Source: Galaxea fascicularis (lineage: Eukaryota > Cnidaria > Anthozoa > Scleractinia > Euphylliidae). From it: a DNA stretch of 64,000 nt. The DNA is taken from the NCBI GenBank assembly GCA_948470475.1, contig OX419344.1, positions 18,188,225 to 18,252,224 of the forward strand, in the 5' to 3' direction. The notes under the pieces are model-generated. The model was not told where the DNA came from and made no database searches. It saw only the letters and a program-made list of their open reading frames with translations. The stretch's first letter is position 1; the number at the start of each line of letters is the position of its first letter. Made by a program: the position numbers and the translations under genes. Positions 24,576 to 33,690 of this stretch are shown here, one piece after another.

Positions 24576-25218
24576 TGTTCCGCGCGTTTTTGTTTTTGTT
24601 CCTTTATTACGCACAATAAAGGAACTTTATTTGCACAATAGGAACAGAGGTTGGCAAATTTCGGAACAATCTGGTCCATTAGTAACAAATTGGAACATAA
24701 AGTTCCTTTTCATGCTAGTCAAAAGGAACAATTGGTTCCTCTCTTATCCTTTCAGGAACAAAAGGTCCTCTTTCCTCAGTTCCGATTTCCTTTCATGTTC
24801 CTTTCAAAAAGGTTGGGGAACAGATGTTCCCAATCTAATTTATCGCTCGACACAGTAAGGAACTAGTCGTTCCTATTCACTGGCATATCCACTGCAGTTC
24901 GGAACGCCTTGTTCCCTTTCGGTTCAAATGGTTCCTATTCATGTCCGAGGTGATTCGCGTATAAATGGGAACAGGCTCCGAATTTGTGACAAAGGAACTA
25001 GCGTTCCATTTTGCGCAAAGTGTAAAAAGGAATAGGCTATCTGTTCGGAACGCCTTGTTCCCTTTCGGTTCAAATGGTTCCTATTCATGGACGAGGTGAT
25101 TGTTTGTTCCTTAAGATGAGTGTTATGTCCGGCGTATAAATGGGAACAGGCTCCAAATTTGTGACAAAGGAACTAGCGTTCCATTTTGCGCAAAGTGTAA
25201 AAAGGAATAGGCTGTCTG
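24576..25218. repeat. GGAAC/GTTCC pentamer array with 146/176-bp tandem duplication
   Basis: By hand count 29 GGAAC or GTTCC words fall in about 640 bp; about one would be expected by chance. Two tandem units (24,897-25,042 and 25,043-25,218) share most of their sequence, and each contains GTATAAATGGGAACAGG. The second has about 30 extra bases. The array lies directly upstream of the recombinase gene and may be a protein-binding or subterminal repeat region. Confidence 0.85.
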
Positions 25219-25495
25219 AAACTACTGTTCATCACCTCATCTATACAAATTTATCAAAACATACATCCTTCAACAATCAAGTTAAGTGTAGGGCTTGCCC
25301 GCTACATGTTTAATCTCGTCCGGGCTGGCCCTGGCAAGTTCAGGCTTGTGCCTTTGTTCCTTTTGATTAATTGTGTACCAAATACGGACAAGGAAACAAT
25401 GAGGCAAGGGGCAAGAATGACCAAGTGTGGACAGAGATGAGCTAAGAAATATCTTATTGGAGAATAGGATGATCTCTTGGGGAACCTTTTGCTAG

Positions 25496-25504
25496 TATAT
25501 ATAT
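25496..25504 (+). promoter_or_regulatory. TATA box of the recombinase gene
   Basis: TATATATAT lies about 40 bp before the first ATG (25,541). This predicts a leader of only some 10-20 nt, so the second Met at 25,550 may also be used. Confidence 0.6.
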
Positions 25505-25540
25505 GCGTGCATTCTTTAGAAATACATCGATTGCAACCAA

Positions 25541-27274
25541 ATGCTTAAGATGAACAAACGAGGCAAGGATGTCAACTGGTCAATGTTAGCAAATGCATCG
25601 CCTAAACCAAAGAGACTTCACTTAGAAGAGGATGACTGTGATGGTCTTTTTCACTGCCCAGTGCAAATTTGTAAGCACGATGGATTCACTACACAAAGAG
25701 GCTGTAGAAAACACGTAAAGAGCAAGCACTCTTGGTACTATTATTTTGACGAGAAGCCAGACAGCGTTCAAATCGAATCGTTTGATGGTCAAGCGCACAA
25801 TAATACAGCCACTGATCAGAAGACTGCGCGCAAAATGAGGACAGTTGCGACTTTTGACAAGACGAGCGACATTGCTAAGAATTTCTTGTCGTGGCTCACA
25901 GGAAGTGGCGGAGGCTGTAAAAGTGATCGACAAGCACAACAAATCGTCAACAGGTGCTTAAAGTTTCTTAAATTTTGTTGCGAAGACGAAGAGGAGCTCA
26001 CATTTGACATTGTCGACTTTAGTTTATGTTCGCCTAATCTCCTATTTAAATTCGTTGATACGATGCAAGATGATTGGGAACTAGGACACGCAGGGCGCAT
26101 TGGCTACTTAGACGCCATTGCAGAATTGGCGGATTTCAGAAAAGTGAATGGTGCATCCGATGTTGTATTGAGGGGCTTGTCTTCTACGGAAACATATCTG
26201 AAAAAGGCCCGTAAAACAGTTTCGAAAATGATGCGGTTGCAATGGATCAATGAACTCGACATCGACACCCTAGAATCCAAGGGACATTGGGCCACGCTAG
26301 AAGAGCTTTTGGAAGTTGTTGCGCGTTACTTGCCTCGCTACGAGAACGTACTTAAAACATGCAAGGATAAACCAGCTACAGTATCACCACTGGAGTTGTC
26401 CTTTGCCACAAAGTTTCTTGCGGTGTATTTGTTTATCAAGGTCAAAGGTTCCCGCCCGATGACCTATCAGTTTTTGACCGTTGATATGGTGCGCACAGCA
26501 AAGACCAACGGGGGATTTATCGATCAGAAAATGTTCAAGACGGCAGGAAAGTATGGCTTTGATTCTTTCTTCCTCACCGACACAAGCATGCAGGTGTTGG
26601 ATGGTTACATCGACCACATTCGCCCTCACTTGAAACCGACTTGTGATTACGTTTTAGTCACGAGGAATGGCGGCCAGCACAACAAACTTGGCGAGCTGAT
26701 GAGCAAGTTAGTGTTTGACGCGATCGGGAAATACGTTCACCCGACTCGTTACCGACAAATAGTGGAGACAGTCAGCTCCAAGAAACTTAGTAGCAACGCG
26801 CAAGGCACGATCTCCGAGGACCAGAAGCATAGCTCAGTTGTGGCAAGAGTGCATTACCAAAAGCAAAGATCGCGAGAAATCGCGACCAAGGCCCACGAAT
26901 ACCTGGAAACCCTTTATGGCGAAAAGGGATCGGCGCTAGAAATGGATGTTCGATCACGACTTTCAGACAAATCAGCGTCTTCGCCAGAACAAGAGGACAA
27001 TGACGATGGGTCGGTCCCCGAACAACACACTGACATTCACATTACGCCCACTAATTCCAAAAGCAAGAATGTTTCGAAAACACCCGATTCTTTTACGGGA
27101 AGGAAAATTCTGCTATTTACTCCAGAAGAGGATCAATATTTGAGGATGGGACTTGAACGTCATGGTTTCGGAAATTGGACAGCTATTCTTAGAGATCCAG
27201 ACTTTCATTTTCAAAAAGGGCGAAAACCAAACTCTCTCTTAAATCGCGCAGCCAGAAAGTTCAAAAAGTACTAA
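25541..27274 (+). CDS. C2H2 - tyrosine recombinase - SANT/Myb protein (577 aa, intronless)
   Basis: In order: a C2H2 finger (C39, C44, H58, H63); a helical region of about residues 105-235 where tyrosine recombinases have their core-binding domain; a catalytic domain with R305 (KGSRPM), H400-x-x-R403 (HPTR), H430 (KHSS) and the candidate nucleophile Y439 (HYQK), spaced as in the phage-integrase/Crypton fold; an acidic linker; and a C-terminal SANT/Myb-like domain (about 525-573, FTPEEDQYLRMGLERHGFGN). All catalytic positions appear present, so the protein may be active. It would cut and join DNA at element ends through a 3'-phosphotyrosine; the finger and SANT domain would supply target or end recognition. 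It converges on the helicase gene, with 280 bp between the stops. No frameshift seen. Crypton-like is the nearest family label; the domain order differs from Cryptons I know. Confidence 0.82.
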   Translation: MLKMNKRGKDVNWSMLANASPKPKRLHLEEDDCDGLFHCPVQICKHDGFTTQRGCRKHVKSKHSWYYYFDEKPDSVQIESFDGQAHNNTATDQKTARKMRTVATFDKTSDIAKNFLSWLTGSGGGCKSDRQAQQIVNRCLKFLKFCCEDEEELTFDIVDFSLCSPNLLFKFVDTMQDDWELGHAGRIGYLDAIAELADFRKVNGASDVVLRGLSSTETYLKKARKTVSKMMRLQWINELDIDTLESKGHWATLEELLEVVARYLPRYENVLKTCKDKPATVSPLELSFATKFLAVYLFIKVKGSRPMTYQFLTVDMVRTAKTNGGFIDQKMFKTAGKYGFDSFFLTDTSMQVLDGYIDHIRPHLKPTCDYVLVTRNGGQHNKLGELMSKLVFDAIGKYVHPTRYRQIVETVSSKKLSSNAQGTISEDQKHSSVVARVHYQKQRSREIATKAHEYLETLYGEKGSALEMDVRSRLSDKSASSPEQEDNDDGSVPEQHTDIHITPTNSKSKNVSKTPDSFTGRKILLFTPEEDQYLRMGLERHGFGNWTAILRDPDFHFQKGRKPNSLLNRAARKFKKY

Positions 27275-27554
27275 ATTAACCATAGCAAAATAGTGTAATG
27301 TTTAACTGGAAGACCACTTACGTTAAACCTCCATCGGATGAAATACTACTAACAACTTCTCTGGAAACACGGGGCTTAAATACAGCAATTCTAGTTATGA
27401 CATTTATTTTCTTCGTTTCAGTCTAAGAGGCTCAAATCAGTTGGCATACAATTGACTGCTTGATACTTTGTCTTTTTAATTAATGTCGATAACTTAGCAC
27501 CCAATATCTACATATTTCTGGAAATATCTGTTTTTCTTATGATAACATCGATTT
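27275..27554. other. Convergent intergenic gap between recombinase and helicase
   Basis: 280 bp, AT-rich, between two stop codons facing each other. No canonical AATAAA is obvious for either gene, so the transcripts may overlap at their 3' ends. Confidence 0.5.
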
Positions 27555-30500
27555 TCATTGTTGGCTAGGTTTGAAAAAGTTCGTTATCCTTCCCTTCTTG
27601 GGTACTGGAGTGCTTGTTTGGGATGGCCGTTTTCTAGATTTTCCTCTCTGAAAGACGTTCCTACTTGTGCTTTTCTGTGTTGGTGTCTGGGAAGAAGAAG
27701 GAGTGATGAAAATATCTTGATCGTCGCATTCGCATTCTTCTCCATTGAATGGGTATGGCATGGGTTCCCATACGCTCGTAATACGTTCGGCCTGTTCCCT
27801 GGATAACCACTTCATATCCAATGCTCTTTTCTTTCTTTCCATGATAACAAGTCTGGAGAGGCCAGGTAACTCATCTCGTTTGAAGTTCAACTTGAGGGCT
27901 TCCACAGTAACTCCAATCATGTAATGCACAGCGCGTTTGACATCGCCATCCCTTGCAGTTTCCTCTTGTTCTTGTAGCTGTCGCAATTCTTTTTCCTTTG
28001 CCCACACCCACTCGTTCTCATAGTAATTGGACGCTTTATCCTGCAAATTCTTCTGCTCTTCTTCTTTCTTTTTCGCGAAGTACTCTTGCCGTGAACGTTC
28101 AATTCTCGGATGGTATGGGCCTTCAACCGTCTCCAGCAAGTGAGCATCTTCCTCTCGAATCATTCCAAGAGATATCCAATGTTGTCTTGTCTCGGCAAGA
28201 ATCCGCGCCTTAGCCCGTTGTGCTTCAGTTTCTCTCTCCTTCGTGGCACGCTTCACTCCAGCTGCAATGAGCCCCAGTTGCCTTTGTCTCAGGCTGTTGC
28301 ATGGCTGCTGCTCTCAAAGCTCAGATATTTTTTCAAGCGTACTCTCCCATCCGTCAGAAAACGTTGATTCGGCATCCGAATTTACTTGGTTGACTTCTCC
28401 TGCAGATAGGTCGTCGTCAGTTTCTACCACGAGTTGCCCTTCTTCAACACTTGCTTCTTGTTCGCTTTCACTGTCTTCCAGGTTCATCGTTGCGATTCTA
28501 TTCCTTTCCTCGTCATCAAATTCATTTGGCTTTGCAGCTGATCCAGGAATTGGAGGGGGAAGCTCATCATCTGGAGTGCGCGCCACTCTGCTTGCCCACA
28601 CGATACAATCCATTGCACTGTCACGCAATGACTGCTGTACTCCTGGAATTGGTCGAGAGTTCAGACTTTTAAAATAGAACTTGCGTAGACGTGCATCCAT
28701 GGCCGCGTTGTGCTCTTCCCCAAAATCCATTTCTGTTTGGCAGGTGATGAACATGGGACATCGAATTTCCTGTTGGCTAGAGCTTCTGTATTTCCGATCG
28801 TGAGCGGTAAGTCCCCCCTGCGTCAAAACTTTCCAGTCATCGGGATCTAAAAGCTTGACGTGTGCTTCATCCATGAAGATGACTTGGGTCCTTTGGTCAA
28901 CGAGACTCTTGTTAAAGGCTTTCTGTTTGGTTATCATGGCGATGTACCTGTGAAGGGAGACATAAACAATTAATTGTACAAAATCGAGTGAACATTCGAC
29001 CTTTGCATGTGCTTTATTTTGGATCAGGGCCCCTCTCAACGGTTGAAAAACACTTCCGAGGTTGCGTTGATATTTTCTACCTGATGAAGCAGTCAAAAAC
29101 AAGAACAAAACAGCAAATACCTAGCAGGAATTATCCGAGTGATCGGCGTGAATAGGCTTGTTTTCCCGCTGTTTGGCTCCCCAATTAAGCACATGACTTT
29201 CTCTTTGTGTTGTTTAATTCCGTGATTTAGAAGACGCAAGTAGTATTCGCAGAAGTGTGTCACACCAGTCGGACTTAAGCTGTTCTCTAGAATTTCTTGA
29301 AAGTACTTGGACTCTGGCTCTTTAGTGTGGGAGTACTGTTCAAATGCTCGCGGACATTCTTTTCCAATTTCTTTAATGGGGTTTTGGACAAATCTTCTTT
29401 GACTTAGCGAGAAACACCAACCATTCAAAACTTCAATTAAGTCGTAGTTGATTCTTAACTGTTTCGTAAATTCGCTCTCGGGGTCGGCCAGTATAGATTC
29501 TAGCTTGTTGAAATTTGTGATGATAATCTCCTTCAATTGATCGTTGTTTGCCAGGACTGACAGGAACTTTTTGATGGAGCAAGCGTGTTCGAAGGTATAC
29601 ATTGAAGCTTCGTTTTTCTTGAAAACGTCGCCTTTGTGTAACGCGTAGCCCAGTTTTGCCATGGCTCTCTCAATTTTGTTTAGTGCAACAATGACGGGAG
29701 ACTTGGACAAGGCCCTTCCAATAGACTGCTGACTTTCCGACTCTTTCACATTTTCTATTCCAAAGACGTCAAATACCAGACCAGCTCTAGTAAGTGCCGG
29801 GATTGCCCTGTTTTGCAATTCCGATGAAAAAACGGGACTTTGAACTTGCAGGCGGACGACACGTTCGCTGCCGTGAATTGATGGAACAGGCTCTTTCAAT
29901 ATCTGCGATTCAAGCGCCTCTAAACAATGCTGAAACGACACATCAACATTTCTTTGCAAGAAGCTGTTATTATGGTCTTTCACTGTTGTGCACAAGGGAG
30001 CGACTGCAATTTCTTCCTTTCCTCTCGAACATTCTTGTACAGATTTAGCTGTGACTTCCATGCCTGTTTCCAGAACCGCTGAGTGAACTGGAATAGTTGA
30101 CATTCTAAGGCCATCTCTGGATTGCAGAGCTATCCAATACGATATTGCAGGCCAATAGACCTTTTTCTTCCTTTGAGAATTACTATTCGGCGTTTCTTCG
30201 TCACCATCTTTGTCTTCTTCACATTCGTTTTCCTGAACTTTCTTCTCCACAACTGCAACTGAAGAAAAGAAAAATGCCATCTCCTTGATTTTCTTCATGG
30301 CTTTGTCGCACGCGTCTCGTTTCGCACATATTTCTAACCATAGCTTGTCTGGGTCTCTTGTCTCTTGCGATGTGTTGTAGGTCACTTTAGCTGAGATCAC
30401 TGAACATTTTTCCTGAACGATTGGTAACACTTTGCTTACAAGAGCACTTCGAATATTCTGCAGGAGAGTCAAACAGAAAAATAGCAACGTTAGCACTCCT

Positions 30501-30611
30501 ACTTGAATTCGATACAAGACTTAACTCTTCACCCTTTGACTAAACACAACTTAAGATAAAGCACAGGATACATACCTTACTGTTGAGCTGCCGAGCAGGA
30601 GCACTTGCCAT
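27555..30611 (-). CDS. SF3-type helicase of the recombinase element (3 exons, one in-frame TGA)
   Basis: Exons on the minus strand: 30,611-30,576 (starts MASAPARQ), 30,457-29,121, and 28,947 to the stop. Donors AAG|GTATGT and AG|GTATTT join in frame to acceptors TGCAG and CACAG. Helicase motifs: Walker A GEPNSGKTS (about residue 438), Walker B VIFMDEAH (about 472), motif C-like CPMFITCQT (usual Asn replaced by Gln), then DARLRKF with the expected arginine. The ~40-residue A-to-B spacing fits superfamily 3, known from parvovirus and other small-replicon Rep proteins. No HUH nuclease motif was seen in the ~430-residue N-terminus. The frame meets TGA at 28,316-28,314 (about 668 residues in) but stays open for 252 more codons, including a charged coiled-coil-like stretch and a tail GRITNFFKP resembling a PIP box. 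Intact product, readthrough or pseudogene cannot be decided from sequence alone. Confidence 0.8.
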
Positions 30612-30657
30612 CACGATTTCAACTTTGCAACTGGTGAGAGCAAGTCTAAGCCTTTCG

Positions 30658-30665
30658 CTTTTATA
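30658..30665 (-). promoter_or_regulatory. TATA box of the SF3 helicase gene
   Basis: TATAAAAG on the minus strand lies about 47 bp before the ATG. The layout mirrors that of the recombinase gene (TATA close to the start, very short predicted leader). Confidence 0.65.
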
Positions 30666-31325
30666 GCATTTCACGTAATAGCTGATTTAAATTCTGTGAC
30701 TCTTTTTTGTTTCAAGGAGTAACCATGATAATTTCAACGAAATAGCGATACTAAAATTCTTTTGGTGTTTCATTCAAAGGCTTTAAAGCTATTGATAGGT
30801 AGCGAATACCGAACGCTGCGTAGTGCACGAATTTTGTTGGCTTTGAAAATTAAATATCAAAACTTTTGTGAGATATCCAATATCTTTAAAAGAAACGCAT
30901 GCTTGCTTTGAAAGCGGTGCAAAAGTATTCTGAGAGAAGAACGATTATATATTGCGTCCGTTTCTTGATATGGATTTTTTTTCGAGGAATTTAGTGATTT
31001 TAGCACATTAGAAAACGATATCCCAAACTTATGCCAAAAAGCGTGCAGTCCAATGCACTCGTAGCAGTTATAATCCTACCCCAAACAATTAAAAATAGCA
31101 AAGAAAGACCAAAGTATGTAATTAGCAATGTTCCAGGAATATTTAAAAGAAGGTGACAACTATCAAACGTTGGTTGTAAAATTATCTTGTAAATATTTGT
31201 GCAAGCAATTTGTCTGGCGGCGAGCAAGGAATTCCGCAAACAGAATTGAATGCGCAAGCACGAGATATTACATGAATATTAAACTACTATTAAAGAACAC
31301 TGAAAGATGATGCTATTCCTAACTC
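30666..31325. other. No gene seen
   Basis: AT-rich flank between the helicase promoter and the palindromic repeat. A minus-strand frame at 31,000-31,257 is hydrophobic but has no family motif. Confidence 0.4.
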
Positions 31326-31656
31326 CAAATGATATAACTGTAAGTGCTGTCTCCATGCATTCGTCATATCAGCCATGTCTGAAAGAAATTCATTCAACTC
31401 CAAATTGTCCGTCACTCAAAATATCTCAAACGGTACTTGACGAAGATGCACTTGCAGTAAGATAGGGAGGCACTATTCAAAGCCCTTATCATGCCATTCA
31501 GAGATGTGGAAGTGCTGTCTCCGTGTATCCGTCATATCCACAGTACTTTAAGAAATTCATTGAAGTCCAAGTTGTTCCCGGCACTAAAATATCTCAGAGA
31601 AGACGGAAACACAGGAGATGACGGAGATACACTTACAGATAAGCTGAAAGGAATAT

Positions 31657-31657
31657 A

Positions 31658-31691
<34 letters not shown>

Positions 31692-31734
31692 TTAATATTG
31701 ATATTAATAACAGTAGTAGTAGTAGTAGTAGTAG

Positions 31735-31769
<35 letters not shown>

Positions 31770-31792
31770 TTACTGTTATTATTATTATTATT
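31657..31792. repeat. Self-complementary trinucleotide tract at palindrome centre
   Basis: (AAT)n, then (AGT)n, then (ACT)n, then (ATT)n runs read as reverse complements about a centre near 31,735, with a short ATTAATATTGATATTAATAAC patch on one side. The tract can fold into a long hairpin. Confidence 0.85.
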
Positions 31793-31856
31793 CCTTTCAG
31801 CTTATCTGTAAGTGTATCTCCGTCATCTCCTGTGTTTCCGTCTTCTCTGAGATATT

Positions 31857-32849
31857 AGGGACCTTTAGCAAGAACGACGGGGACAGATGGCAACGGCTAC
31901 CGGAAACACAAATTGACTTCCGGAAATACTCTGCGCATGACCGGGGTTGTTTGCTCGCGGTCGTCCACTCCGCGCGAACGTGAAACTGGTCATTTTGGCG
32001 TTGTCGGAAAACGTGAGTATTTCATCGGTTATAGCTTACAGATTGTACCTTTGTATTTCATGACATCGATTAGGAACTATCCTGAGTGAACTGTCTAAGG
32101 TTTTTCTGAAAGGCAGAGTTCGTGTTATCTTTGTTATGTGAATAATACTCGTATATTTTGCACACTGATAGTAACTGAGAGAAATGCCTTTTACCGCGAC
32201 AGGACCACCGACTGTAGGAAAAAATGTTTTGATTCCACTGAGTTTTGCGATGGCCATGAATGTCAAATATGTAGTTCAGCGCTTGGTTAGTGACAAGACT
32301 GATGACAGACACTGGTCGGCCGAACAGCGGGATCATGTCGCCGTACCGGCAAGGATACGCAGCACGTTTGAGTAACAAGCATAAGCCCTCGATACCATCG
32401 CATACACTTCGTTGCTCGCATCTGAAGGTTGCAGGAAGTTGTAGCGCTTGAGCAAGACGCGGTATGTGTTCCTTTTGAAAGCGAAAATCTGCATAACAAT
32501 CTGCTGAACTGATGTCATCAAGATCAAAGGCAGGATAGTTTTCGTACTTGAAATCAGGATTTTTAGACTGCAACTTTTCGTACGAAATAAGAAATTCTTC
32601 GTCTGAGATCATCTTACTGTCATAACATATCGCCAGGAGATCCCGGAGTTCTTTAAAACTCGCCATTCATCAACGATAAATTAGTTTTCTTCACTTACGT
32701 TGGTGTTAATTTGTGTTTACTCCGTCACACACGAAGGTGACAGCTAAAGTATTTTGATTTTGGCGGCGACGGCATAAAACTATCCTTAGTCCTTCTCGGT
32801 TAATTACGTCGCCGTCGCCCTCAAATCCCGATGCTAAAGGTCCCTATTT
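31857..32849. mobile_element. ~990-bp truncated PIF/Harbinger element with TIRs
   Basis: The ends GGGACCTTTAGCA and TGCTAAAGGTCCC are inverted repeats; both sides of each end carry TA-rich bases. The host repeat is found uninterrupted nearby (GAGATATTTTAGTGCC near 33,024), giving an approximate empty site. It carries the 5' part of a Harbinger transposase gene but no catalytic domain. Confidence 0.85.
32070..32666 (-). pseudogene. PIF/Harbinger transposase, N-terminal fragment
   Basis: 198-aa frame starting MASFKELRDLL. FRFQKEHIPRLAQALQLP, CEQRSVCDGIEGLCLLLKR and AYPCRYGDMIPLFGRP are typical of the helix-turn-helix region ahead of the DDE nuclease in animal Harbinger transposases. After about residue 150 (QWNQN) the sequence no longer follows the family, and no DDE residues are present, so a deletion has removed the catalytic domain. 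The element could move only in trans. Confidence 0.82.
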
Positions 32850-33479
32850 TAGTGCCGGGGACAACTTGTAGATCAATAAATTTCTCAAAGTATGGTGGAT
32901 ATGACGGATACACGGAGACAGCACTTCTAGATCGTTGAATGGCATAGTGATTAGGGTCTTTGGTTATTACTGCCTTATGTCATTGTACGTGTATCTCATC
33001 CACTTGCTGTGTTTTCGTCTTATCTGAGATATTTTAGTGCCGGGGACAACTTGGTGTTTAATGAATTTCTTAAAGTATGGTGGATATGACGGATACACGG
33101 AGACAGCATTTCCATATCTTTGAATGGCATAATAAGGGTCTTTGAACAATACCTTTCTACGTTACTGCAAGTGCTTCTTGGTCATCTGCAGTGTTTTTTT
33201 AATCAATTTATGTTGTCTTCAATAAAGGAATCATACTCCACATAAAGGGAACAAAAGGGCCGGTTAACTTTAGTTCCTCTCAAGGGGAACACTTTGAATG
33301 GCTTAAGCGCTTTTCAGAGAGCAATTTACTCTTTCAATGAAGACAATCCATATTTTTAGGTTGTAGTCAAGTCCGTTCTACAATATATAGCATTGGATAT
33401 GCAAGTTACGTCGAAATTGTAAGATTTTCTGCTCCTTTTCCAAAGGGAACGGTGACGTTTAGGAAACGATCATTACCAT

Positions 33480-33690
33480 AACCACCATTATCAAAAATAC
33501 CGTAATCTAATCATCGCGCCCCATCACCATCATATCGTCATCATCATCGCAATCATCGTCGTTAATATCAGTATCTCTATCATGCATCGTCATCATCAGC
33601 ATAATCATCACTCATCATCAACATCATCATCAAGACCACTGCCACCATCCTTTATCATCATCATCATCATCGTCAACCGATCATCATCTC
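33480..33690. repeat. (ATC/GAT)n microsatellite
   Basis: Imperfect CATCAT/ATCATC runs. The corresponding intron of the intact BRICHOS gene has a GATGAT tract (about 39,890-39,955), which supports intron homology and marks where the ~9-kb insert lies. Confidence 0.85.

Larger units (their letters stand above)
31326..33190. repeat. Large palindromic repeat, two units per arm, interrupted by a Harbinger element
   Basis: Left units (about 31,335-31,500 and 31,500-31,650) recur inverted at right (about 31,797-31,856 continuing at 32,850-32,950, then 32,950-33,190). A marker is GTGCTGTCTCCGTGTATCCG on the left against CGGATACACGGAGACAGCAC on the right. The inner right unit is split by the element at 31,857-32,849. 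The centre is a palindromic trinucleotide tract. Confidence 0.85.
24564..33463. mobile_element. Candidate ~8.9-kb tyrosine recombinase + SF3 helicase element (ends approximate)
   Basis: This block replaces part of the last intron of the minus-strand BRICHOS copy: its paralogue has ~0.5 kb where this copy has ~9.7 kb. GAT-rich sequence similar to the paralogue's intron flanks it on both sides (about 24,395-24,420 and 33,480-33,690). GGAAC/GTTCC words are dense at the left end (29 by hand count, 24,577-25,180) and enriched at the right (four, 33,250-33,450). The weakly inverted texts CTAAACACGTAGTGTTCC (24,564) and GGAACGGTGACGTTTAGG (33,446) are candidate termini. No target duplication was found. 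It contains two genes plus a nested palindrome and Harbinger fragment. That all of this entered as a single element is an inference. Confidence 0.6.

Noticed and set aside
24631..24866. 71- and 75-aa frames over the GGAAC array
   Set aside because: Different frames of the same pentamer-rich DNA; no conserved residues.
27555..30611. Endogenous parvovirus-like insertion
   Set aside because: The helicase motifs are of the same superfamily, but no capsid gene or nuclease motif is present, the gene is spliced, and it is paired with a tyrosine recombinase.
33530..33690. CRISPR-like regular repeat
   Set aside because: It is a simple ATC/GAT microsatellite in a eukaryotic intron.
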